In this document: positions 1-6,351 of the stretch, piece by piece
Layout of the letters: each line of letters starts with the position of its first letter
Numbering within the stretch: the stretch's first letter is position 1
Assembly: GCA_012838875.1 (NCBI GenBank)
Contig: DUOL01000089.1
Coordinates: 1-6,351 of the forward strand
Direction of reading: 5' to 3'
DNA length: 6,351 bases
DNA from: Bacteroidales bacterium
Lineage (GTDB): Bacteria; Bacteroidota; Bacteroidia; Bacteroidales; WCHB1-69
Position numbers and translations under genes: made by a program
Notes under the pieces: model-generated
What the model was told of the DNA's origin: nothing
Seen by the model: only the letters and a program-made list of their open reading frames with translations
The model's database searches: none

Positions 1-3000
1 AAGTGAAGGAGTTATTTTGTCTATCTGTTCTAAATACTTCCAATACATTCCGCCCCACGCAATACCTTTTCCTTGCTGGGAAATAGTAACCGTTGCTTTA
101 TCTTTTGTTACTTCGCTGTCGTGCCATGCTTTCTTAATATACCCTGTACCTGCTTCGAAAGATAAGGAATCTCCATTATTTTCGACCGAGGATTTAGAAA
201 AATTAAATTTTTCATCGCCAATATTTACTTCAATATTTGAACTCTCTATACGCAATGTCGGGGGGATTGAATCGGGATTGATAAGTAGAGCATAGCAGGC
301 ATCCGCAGTGCTTCGGGTCGTACCCCAACTTTGCGTTTGCTTTTGCTTTAAGAGCCATTGACGCATTTTGTCAACCGATGGCTCGTCTTTAAGAATAAGT
401 AAAAAGGCTTCGATTAATAAACTTTGTCGCTCAACTTGTGCTTCGTACCAATAGTAGCCCCCACCCTCTTTTTTCCAATACATACCCATTTCTTCCGAAT
501 ATTGAGCCCGACTCTTAATACGTTCCATAATCTCCTTTGCTAACGCAAATTCGTTATTCCGATAAAGCATTAAAGCAATCATCGCTTGCGTATAAATTGA
601 GTTAGTCTCTTTCCAATACTGTTTTGCTTGATTAAAATAGTAGTTATAGGCTTCTTGTTCAGTTTTATTCACTTTATATTCGGAAATAAAATAACTTCGA
701 GCATATAAATATTGATATTGAATATAAGAGATATTTTTTTTAGCTAAATCGGCATTTTCATCTTTCTGTAATAGTCGATAATCTGTAAATATTGCCTTGT
801 CGGCATACATGATTGCCTTTTTCAACATTTTCTTATAAGAATCCAAGTCCTTTTTTGCATACTCAACATTCAGTTGTTTAAGATGTCCGAAACCTGCCAA
901 AATATATTGCGTAATAAACCGATTTTCACTTCCTTGCGCAACCCAACTCCACGCTCCGTTGTAATGCTGATTATTCTCGAGCTTTTTAAGTACCTGCTGA
1001 TTATCACTTTGAATATTTTGAATATCAAAAAGTTTACCGATTCTTTGTTTAGCGTTGCTTTCGTTTTGTGCCTCGACCACCCAAGGGGTCTCTGTCAACA
1101 TGATATTTTTCAGCTCCTGATTTTTTTCAAGATTGGACATAAAAGCTGAGGGGGAAAGATTTTTCCAAGATTCAAAAACAGTTTTAATCTCCGGCGAGGA
1201 GTTAGCAATTTGAGCTGCAAGCGTATTCGCATACCAACGATTAAAGAGCTGTTCGTTAGACTCGTACGGATATTCCGTGAGATACGGTAATGACTGAATT
1301 ACGTACCAAATCGGATTCGGAGTAAATTCAAAAGTAAGTGAGCCGTTTTCACTCTCTTTACTCGTCGTAATATATTTTTCAAGTTTATCAAAAGTGAATT
1401 TTTTAGTTTGTCCGCTATTGATATATAACGGCATTGACTCTATTACTTGGAGGCGATTTGATAAAATAGGAATCACGCCGCCCTCTCCATCGGAAAAGGT
1501 CAGTAAATCATCATTTTCGGAAAAGAAAGCGTTAGCATACATTGCATAGTTAATTGAAGTTACGTTTTGGGGAACAACCATTTTAAAAGAGACAACGGCA
1601 CTTTTTCCCTTTTCCGTAACAAACGGCTGCGAGGCATTATTTTCTACTATATTTAATTGCAAACCCGAAATTGCATCAGTAATGTTTAACGACACAAAGC
1701 CTGTCAGTGTCTCATTTTGTAAATTGACAACCTTCGCTGTTAATTGAATCGTATCTCCTTCCCGTAAAAAACGAGGGAGATTAGGGATTAGCATAAAATC
1801 CTTCTGAGTTTGCACCAACTTCTCCAATTTACCGCACGCCAATAAGTCCGTATGAGCTAAACATTGGAACTTCCACGTCGTAAGAGCCTCCGGCATAACA
1901 AATGAAAAAATAACGTTCCCCTCTTTATCTGTTTTTAACTTAGGGAGAAAAAATGCAGTTTCATTAAAATTTTTTCTAATAGGAGATTCTTTTTCTTCAT
2001 CTTTACCACTGCCCGACTCTAACTCCATATCGTATCCTGAAATAACATCCAGAGAGAGTGTTTCTTCACTAAAATCAACAGACTTATCCATCTCCTCTTG
2101 TCTGCCTGCATTGCCGCTTCCTGCAGACTCAAACCTTGCCGCTTTCAACATAAGATTTGCTCCTCTAAAATAGTAATCCCACGAATAGTAATGACGAGGT
2201 TGCACACTTCGCTTAGCGGAAGAGAGTGAGTAGTAATAACTTTCAAGATTTCGGTAGAAATAGCCAAAGGAAAAGGGTGTTACGGTTTTAGTAAAGGGGC
2301 GATGATTGATATTAAAATCAAATACATTTTTCTGAAAGACATCTAAGGAAGCGTCATACATTGAGCAAAGCAATTCGGCAGCAACATTTTCCCCATTTTT
2401 CCCTTTAATTTTTAACTGCCACTCCTCATGCATACCCGGCTCTAATTTATTTTTAAATTTCACAAGTTCAATAGCTAATTTTTTATCACTAAACGGAATT
2501 TGAACACTACTCTTTTCAACATATTCCCGCCCCTTATCAATTAATAATGCCGAGATTTTAAGAGTTCCGCTATGCTTTTCAGTTATCGGCATACTATACT
2601 TCACAACTCCCTGTTTTAGTGTAATCCATTCATTAATTAAAAGTGTGTCATTAGAAATGACTTGTAGCAGGACATTCGCTGATGATAAATATGAACCCAA
2701 TAATAGAGTAAGTTCATCGCCCGCCTCAATCGTTGAATGAGAAGCATATAACCAGATAGGTTTATACACATTACACTTTTTACTTTGCTTTTTCTGAACA
2801 AAGAAATTGTGCGTGGCTTCTACTTTAGTATTATATTTATCCGTAGTGGTAAAAATAATTTTGTAGCTCCCCTCTTTTAACTCATTTATTTGCGGTATAA
2901 TAAACTCATCTTTTTCTCCGGTCGTTATCTCAAAAGTGAGGACTTCTCCCTTTTCTTTCCACGTTGAAATACCATTTTCATTAAAAATATCCAAATAGGG

Positions 3001-5541
3001 AAATGCTTTTTCCAAAACAGACCTTTCAATAAATTGTGTATCAGGATATTGAATTCCTGCTCGAGCATGTCGGAAAGTAGAAGGTGTTGTAAGCTGCACA
3101 ATTTTACATTGCACTTGCGAATTTTGTTTTTCATCATTCAAATTTACCGTTGAGAGTTCAAAAGACGCAGGTTCCGTATCAACTACCACCACCTCAGGAA
3201 TAGTATGGCGAATAAAGAGAGCTTGATGCGATAAAGGAATATTCTTTGTAATAGTATGCGTTTCACCATTAACATCGGTAACATCAATAATAACAGTAAA
3301 ATGATAAATCGGAGTAAACCTATTGAGAGAAAGCTCATCTTTCGCCAAGAACTTAACGGTAAACTTCCCGTTTTCATCGGTTTGAAGAGTGCCTTGTGCT
3401 ATTTCTTGTTCTTGCCCGACAATGGGAAAATAAGCTCGCCAATAAGGATATTTAGGTAATCGTTTAACCCTATATTTCACGGTAGCATTATCAATAGGAT
3501 AACCGGCGTAGGCAGTGGCATTTCCTGACAATTCAACCCACTCATTCAATTTATAATCTTCCTTCGGTGCGTCAAGAGTAATCTCAAAAAGCGGTCTTTT
3601 ATACTCCTCTACTCTGAAAAAACGAGTGGAACCAAGACAACTCAAACAAAATTGCCCGGTAAGTCCGTCCTTCGGCAGTATAAACGAACCTGAAAAAGAG
3701 CCATATTCATTAGTCGTTAGATTTAGCTCCTCTACATTCTGCCAATTGGCATCAAAAAGAGAGACAACAACAGGAATATTCTTTAACACCACATTATTCT
3801 TATAGTATGATTTCACAACAATACCTTTATAATAAACCGTTTGACCGGGACGATATATGGCTCTATCCGTGAAAATGTAGACTGTTGTTAAAGTATCCTC
3901 TTGTGAGTAAGAATATTCGTAACTTTCATCCTCAAATTTATCCCCTTTTATATCTAATTCTATTCCTATATACGGATAGTTCTCTTTTTTCGGTATTGAA
4001 ATTTTGCCGTTTATATCGGTTTTTCTCCTTTTGACATCACGCTTTTTCTCTTTATAATTTCCATAAAAAGTGGTAACTTCTTGATTTTTATACGGCATAC
4101 CGGTATTTCTATTTAAAAATATAAATTCAACATTTTCATCATTCACTGCTTTACAGGACGTAATATTTGTTACAGTAAGAGTGGCGAATGAAATTCCCAA
4201 TAAACTATCTGCCTTAAAGCCCGAAGTGGAAGCTACAAGTACGTACTCACCCGGCGACAAAGCAGGCACTATCGCATCAAACGAGCGAAGCTGATAATCG
4301 GGGGTTGGAGTTACTTCGATACTCCACTCATGTAAATATTTTTTCTCTAATATTTTTTTGTAGACTGATGAAGAGTAATAACTTGCTTCCTCTTTCTCTT
4401 TTTGAGTTATGGGTACAATTCTAAAAAATATTTTGTCACAATTTTTATACTGACAAGTTATCAAACTCTGTTGATTAGGAAGAAGTAAATTTTCATAGCT
4501 AAATGAAATTGATTCACGTTTGATATTGTTGATTTTTATGGTAGCATTTTGCGCTGATAATGAGTTGGCGTTTGCTGAAATAGTTTTATTAAACCAATAT
4601 ATTGCTTTTACAAAATCGAAACGAAATTCATCGGTTTTGCCTCGAACATAACTATTTGCTCTATTTTCATAAAAACAACCTATTTGATATGAAATGTCTT
4701 CCACCCCTTTTTCGTGTCGCATCTCTTTTTCAAAATTTTTCAAAAAGGAGAGGAACATCGCATCTTTATTTTGCAATTTACTCTGACCGTAAATATAATT
4801 AAGTCGATATAACGATACTTCTACAAGTGCCTGACTATAGTTTGATTTTAGATGAAATTTCGTAAGTTCTTGTAGTATTTTCAAAGAGATATATTGGAAA
4901 GAATGAGAATCGGGAGAAGTTATTTCTAAGCTCGCAAATTTCTGATTATCAGAAAAATAAAGAGAATCGTTTACAATAAAAGGACGCATGGGAATTGGCA
5001 ATCCATATATTTCAATTGAAAAAAAGTTTAAAGCCTTATAAGCGAGCAGGTCATATAAGGTAGGTCTATATTCTACGGAGAGATTTTCATCTTTCAGTAA
5101 TTCCTTATAATTTTGCACGGGCGTTCGCTGTAAAAACGTGGCATTAGAAAGAGAGTTGCTATAGCACTTAGCTATTTCTCCCACTAAAGTAACAATATCA
5201 TAGGTTTGAAAACCGCCACCGTCGTCAACACTCACTTGCGTTCGTTCCAAAATCCTATAACGATTATTATGATAATAAGAAGAATATAAATCCCCCAATA
5301 TACTTTGCCAAAGAGCCCAATTAATAGCAGCAGTCTCATTATTACCGTCAGAGGCGAGCAGTTCGTTTTCCGCCCTCATAATTTGAGCATTAATAATAGT
5401 GAACGCCGAATCGTAAAAGTTATCATTGTTCTGCTCTAACTCTTTCAGTTGTTCTAATATATTTTTAATATCACCCGGTGTTTGTTGTGCAAAAAGAAGA
5501 ACACTCATAAGGAGAATGGGAATTAAAAGAAATTTTTTCAT
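1..5541 (-). CDS. Alpha-2-macroglobulin family protein, exported, thioester Cys replaced by Ser (3' end beyond window)
   Basis: The frame is open from the ATG at 5541 to the left edge: 1847 codons with no stop, so the C-terminus is missing. Bacterial alpha-2-macroglobulins are large cell-envelope proteins thought to trap foreign proteases, often acting beside the peptidoglycan synthase PbpC. Seen in order: signal peptide (1-18); helical N-terminal region (about 25-330); MG-type beta domains from about 340; the MG2 hallmark DRAIYRPGQ (559-567); VEEYKRP (644-650); an aromatic-rich stretch (1090-1125); an acidic linker (about 1141-1189); FNETAFF (1192-1198) leading to the A2M core MPEALTTWKF (1216-1225); the thioester-site equivalent YPYESNEQ (1424-1431); a helical domain with WGTT (1739-1742); and WGGMYW (1829-1834). 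The final MG domain expected in Bacteroidetes homologues (MG10-like) would lie beyond the edge. Ser1428 replaces the thioester Cys. The start was chosen because Met1 is followed at once by a Lys-Lys n-region and hydrophobic core; there is no Shine-Dalgarno. The family call is very secure; the protease-inhibitor role is inferred from the family. Confidence 0.96.
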   Translation of the reverse strand, partial: MKKFLLIPILLMSVLLFAQQTPGDIKNILEQLKELEQNNDNFYDSAFTIINAQIMRAENELLASDGNNETAAINWALWQSILGDLYSSYYHNNRYRILERTQVSVDDGGGFQTYDIVTLVGEIAKCYSNSLSNATFLQRTPVQNYKELLKDENLSVEYRPTLYDLLAYKALNFFSIEIYGLPIPMRPFIVNDSLYFSDNQKFASLEITSPDSHSFQYISLKILQELTKFHLKSNYSQALVEVSLYRLNYIYGQSKLQNKDAMFLSFLKNFEKEMRHEKGVEDISYQIGCFYENRANSYVRGKTDEFRFDFVKAIYWFNKTISANANSLSAQNATIKINNIKRESISFSYENLLLPNQQSLITCQYKNCDKIFFRIVPITQKEKEEASYYSSSVYKKILEKKYLHEWSIEVTPTPDYQLRSFDAIVPALSPGEYVLVASTSGFKADSLLGISFATLTVTNITSCKAVNDENVEFIFLNRNTGMPYKNQEVTTFYGNYKEKKRDVKRRKTDINGKISIPKKENYPYIGIELDIKGDKFEDESYEYSYSQEDTLTTVYIFTDRAIYRPGQTVYYKGIVVKSYYKNNVVLKNIPVVVSLFDANWQNVEELNLTTNEYGSFSGSFILPKDGLTGQFCLSCLGSTRFFRVEEYKRPLFEITLDAPKEDYKLNEWVELSGNATAYAGYPIDNATVKYRVKRLPKYPYWRAYFPIVGQEQEIAQGTLQTDENGKFTVKFLAKDELSLNRFTPIYHFTVIIDVTDVNGETHTITKNIPLSHQALFIRHTIPEVVVVDTEPASFELSTVNLNDEKQNSQVQCKIVQLTTPSTFRHARAGIQYPDTQFIERSVLEKAFPYLDIFNENGISTWKEKGEVLTFEITTGEKDEFIIPQINELKEGSYKIIFTTTDKYNTKVEATHNFFVQKKQSKKCNVYKPIWLYASHSTIEAGDELTLLLGSYLSSANVLLQVISNDTLLINEWITLKQGVVKYSMPITEKHSGTLKISALLIDKGREYVEKSSVQIPFSDKKLAIELVKFKNKLEPGMHEEWQLKIKGKNGENVAAELLCSMYDASLDVFQKNVFDFNINHRPFTKTVTPFSFGYFYRNLESYYYSLSSAKRSVQPRHYYSWDYYFRGANLMLKAARFESAGSGNAGRQEEMDKSVDFSEETLSLDVISGYDMELESGSGKDEEKESPIRKNFNETAFFLPKLKTDKEGNVIFSFVMPEALTTWKFQCLAHTDLLACGKLEKLVQTQKDFMLIPNLPRFLREGDTIQLTAKVVNLQNETLTGFVSLNITDAISGLQLNIVENNASQPFVTEKGKSAVVSFKMVVPQNVTSINYAMYANAFFSENDDLLTFSDGEGGVIPILSNRLQVIESMPLYINSGQTKKFTFDKLEKYITTSKESENGSLTFEFTPNPIWYVIQSLPYLTEYPYESNEQLFNRWYANTLAAQIANSSPEIKTVFESWKNLSPSAFMSNLEKNQELKNIMLTETPWVVEAQNESNAKQRIGKLFDIQNIQSDNQQVLKKLENNQHYNGAWSWVAQGSENRFITQYILAGFGHLKQLNVEYAKKDLDSYKKMLKKAIMYADKAIFTDYRLLQKDENADLAKKNISYIQYQYLYARSYFISEYKVNKTEQEAYNYYFNQAKQYWKETNSIYTQAMIALMLYRNNEFALAKEIMERIKSRAQYSEEMGMYWKKEGGGYYWYEAQVERQSLLIEAFLLILKDEPSVDKMRQWLLKQKQTQSWGTTRSTADACYALLINPDSIPPTLRIESSNIEVNIGDEKFNFSKSSVENNGDSLSFEAGTGYIKKAWHDSEVTKDKATVTISQQGKGIAWGGMYWKYLEQIDKITPSL
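1249..1272 (-). other. Degenerate thioester motif (Cys to Ser) in the macroglobulin protein
   Basis: Codons 1424-1431 read Tyr-Pro-Tyr-Glu-Ser-Asn-Glu-Gln. Thioester-forming macroglobulins have the pattern Tyr-Pro-x-x-Cys-x-Glu-Gln, with the Cys and Gln side chains joined. Here Glu1430 and Gln1431 are kept but the Cys position is Ser1428 (codon TCT, plus-strand aga at 1258-1260), one base from the Cys codon TGT. No other Cys lies within about 40 residues on either side. The flanking sequence (QSLPYLTE before, LFNRWYANTLA after) is well preserved, so the alignment of the site is unambiguous. Confidence 0.85.
1975..2121 (-). other. Acidic Ser/Gly-rich linker before the A2M core, possible bait-like region
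   Basis: Residues about 1141-1189 contain little predicted hydrophobic core and are rich in Gly, Ser, Asp and Glu, for example ELESGSGKDEEKES (1173-1186). They sit directly before the conserved FNETAFF strand that opens the A2M core domain. In alpha-2-macroglobulins an exposed, protease-sensitive bait segment lies before this core, and its cleavage triggers the conformational change. That this stretch is the bait is an inference from position and composition; it could be only an inter-domain loop. Confidence 0.45.
5488..5541 (-). other. Signal peptide of the macroglobulin protein (signal peptidase I type)
   Basis: Residues 1-18 read MKKFLLIPILLMSVLLFA: a two-Lys n-region, a Leu/Ile-rich core and a likely cut after Ala18, leaving Gln-Gln as the mature N-terminus. 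There is no Cys at the end of the hydrophobic core, so no lipobox. The E. coli homologue YfhM is an inner-membrane-anchored lipoprotein; this protein is predicted to be released into the periplasm or secreted instead. The cleavage site is an estimate. Confidence 0.85.
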
Positions 5542-5565
5542 AATTTAATTTTTAAAATATATTTA

Positions 5566-5573
5566 CAAAAGTA
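5566..5573 (-). promoter_or_regulatory. Putative Bacteroidetes -7 element for the macroglobulin gene
   Basis: Read on the minus strand this is TACTTTTG, an exact match to the Bacteroidetes housekeeping sigma -7 consensus TAnnTTTG, lying 24 bp before the ATG at 5541. A good TTTG -33 element at the usual spacing of about 19-21 bp is not visible; the nearest minus-strand TTTG (5586-5589) is only 12 bp away. This sequence is AT-rich, so a chance match is possible. Confidence 0.45.
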
Positions 5574-5605
5574 CAAAATAAGATTCAAAATAGCATTTTA
5601 ATTAC

Positions 5606-5613
5606 TATTTTTG
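5606..5613 (+). promoter_or_regulatory. Putative Bacteroidetes -7 element for gmk-nadD
   Basis: TATTTTTG matches the TAnnTTTG consensus exactly and lies 32 bp before the gmk start, giving a predicted leader of roughly 25 nt. No clear TTTG is seen about 20 bp upstream, so the -33 element is weak or absent. There is no obvious Shine-Dalgarno before the gmk ATG, as is common in this phylum. Confidence 0.45.
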
Positions 5614-5645
5614 CACAATCGAATATAAATTAAGTAACCTCGCAG

Positions 5646-6215
5646 ATGAAAGGCAAAGTAATTATCATTTCGGCTCCTTCCGGAGCAGGCAAAACTTCTA
5701 TTGTACGTCATTTACTAACCACTCAATTACCGTTAGCTTTCTCTGTTTCTGCAACAAGCAGACCGAAACGTGATTATGAAATAGACGGTAAGGATTACTA
5801 TTTCATACCTATCAGCGAGTTTAAACAGCGAATTGAAAACGGCGATTTTTTAGAATGGGAAGAGGTTTACAAAGACCAGTTTTACGGCTCGTTAAAATGT
5901 GAAATAGAACGTATTTGGTCTATCGGGAAACATGTTTTATTTGATGTAGATGTTGTTGGCGCCTTAAATATAAAAAAGACCTATGGCGATGATGCCCTAT
6001 CTATTTTCATCAAACCGCCTCATAAAGAAACACTTAAAGAGCGATTATACTGTCGAGGGACAGAAGATGAGCAATCCTTAGAGAAAAGAATTGCTAAAGC
6101 CGAATATGAACTCTCTTTTGAAAATCAATTTGATTGCATTATTGTCAACGACAGCTTAGCAACGGCGCAGGAAGAAGCCGCCGAAAAGATTTCACAATTT
6201 ATAAATCAATCATAA
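5646..6215 (+). CDS. gmk: Guanylate kinase
   Basis: Cytoplasmic enzyme that transfers a phosphate from ATP to GMP or dGMP, giving GDP or dGDP for nucleic acid synthesis and GTP/(p)ppGpp pools. The 189-residue protein is complete. It has the P-loop SAPSGAGKTS (9-18). The GMP-binding segment SATSRPKRDYEIDGKDYYF (35-53) contains the expected Arg39, Arg42, Glu45 and Tyr51. It also has Glu70 in FLEWEEV, Tyr80-Gly81-Ser82, DVDVVG (100-105), the lid arginines Arg137 (RGTE) and Arg148 (EKRIAKAE), and IVND (166-169). The second V of DVDVVG stands where proteobacterial enzymes have Gln; I recall this variant as normal in Bacteroidetes. The length is slightly short against about 205 residues in E. coli, also normal for this group. 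The start is the first ATG in frame and places the P-loop correctly. nadD follows 10 bp downstream, suggesting one transcript. The upstream neighbour is divergent. Confidence 0.98.
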   Translation: MKGKVIIISAPSGAGKTSIVRHLLTTQLPLAFSVSATSRPKRDYEIDGKDYYFIPISEFKQRIENGDFLEWEEVYKDQFYGSLKCEIERIWSIGKHVLFDVDVVGALNIKKTYGDDALSIFIKPPHKETLKERLYCRGTEDEQSLEKRIAKAEYELSFENQFDCIIVNDSLATAQEEAAEKISQFINQS

Positions 6216-6225
6216 AATCTTAACA

Positions 6226-6351
6226 ATGAGCAAAATAGGACTCTTCTTCGGTTCTTTCAATCCGATTCATATCGGGCACCTCATCGTGGCAGAGTATATG
6301 GTTGAATTTACGGACTTAAAAGAGGTTTGGTTTGTCGTCTCTCCCAGCAAT
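6226..6351 (+). CDS. nadD: Nicotinate-nucleotide adenylyltransferase, N-terminal part (runs off the right edge)
   Basis: Adenylates nicotinate mononucleotide with ATP to form deamido-NAD, the penultimate step of NAD biosynthesis, in the cytoplasm. Only the first 42 codons are in the window, against about 190-200 in the full family. They contain the nucleotidyltransferase signature GSFNPIHIGH (9-18), with the two catalytic histidines His15 and His18 of the (H/T)xGH motif, at the end of the first Rossmann strand (KIGLFF). The VSPSN (38-42) at the edge fits the conserved SPxNP segment that follows the second strand. The ATG at 6226 is 10 bp after the gmk stop, and the motif position fits this start. 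No Shine-Dalgarno is seen. The gmk-nadD pairing is a familiar Bacteroidetes arrangement. The related pantetheine-phosphate adenylyltransferase (CoaD) is less likely, because the GSFNPIH wording and the neighbour favour NadD. Confidence 0.95.
   Translation, partial: MSKIGLFFGSFNPIHIGHLIVAEYMVEFTDLKEVWFVVSPSN

Noticed and set aside
17..295. Plus-strand open frame of 92 codons
   Set aside because: It lies antisense inside the macroglobulin gene, whose frame carries clear family motifs; the translation resembles no family I know.
874..1149. Plus-strand open frame of 91 codons with hydrophobic stretches
   Set aside because: It is antisense to the helical domain of the macroglobulin; the hydrophobicity is a by-product of the complementary codons.
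2925..3377. Two minus-strand open frames (2925-3137 and 3183-3377) inside the macroglobulin gene
   Set aside because: They are out of frame with the confirmed coding frame, which stays open and MG-like throughout this stretch, so there is no frameshift.
3256..3459. Plus-strand open frame of 67 codons
   Set aside because: Antisense shadow of the MG-domain region; no start context or family resemblance.
4602..4802. Plus-strand open frame of 66 codons
   Set aside because: Antisense shadow of the N-terminal helical region of the macroglobulin.
1..5541. Possibility that the macroglobulin gene is a pseudogene
   Set aside because: 1847 codons read without a stop or frame change, and the domain motifs appear in the expected order in one frame.
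5542..5600. AT-rich tract as a possible terminator or small RNA
   Set aside because: No stable stem with a U-run can be seen; the region is explained as a divergent promoter.

Overview
The window looks like a piece of a Bacteroidetes (probably Bacteroidales-like) chromosome. The clues are AT-rich sequence, no Shine-Dalgarno motifs before any of the three starts, -7 elements of the Bacteroidetes type (TAnnTTTG), a guanylate kinase with the DVDVVG variant I associate with this phylum, and the gmk-nadD gene pair. I cannot name a genus. There are no RNA genes, mobile elements, CRISPR arrays or repeats that I can support.

Positions 1-5541 (minus strand) are one uninterrupted reading frame of 1847 codons that runs off the left edge. 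It encodes a giant exported bacterial alpha-2-macroglobulin-family protein. It has an N-terminal signal peptide, a helical N-terminal region, a string of macroglobulin (MG) domains including the DRAIYRPGQ motif, an acidic linker, the A2M core motif and the helical thioester-type domain. Only the last C-terminal portion is missing. The striking feature is that the thioester site reads YPYESNEQ, with Ser1428 where thioester-bearing relatives have Cys. The protein should therefore be unable to trap proteases covalently through a thioester.

Positions 5542-5645 are a 104-bp AT-rich divergent intergenic region. It carries one plausible Bacteroidetes -7 element on each strand.

Positions 5646-6351 (plus strand) hold gmk (guanylate kinase, complete) followed 10 bp later by the start of nadD (nicotinate-nucleotide adenylyltransferase, first 42 codons). 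They are probably one transcript of housekeeping nucleotide and NAD metabolism, functionally unrelated to the divergent macroglobulin gene. I see no evidence of a novel multi-gene system. The most interesting item is the thioester-less macroglobulin.
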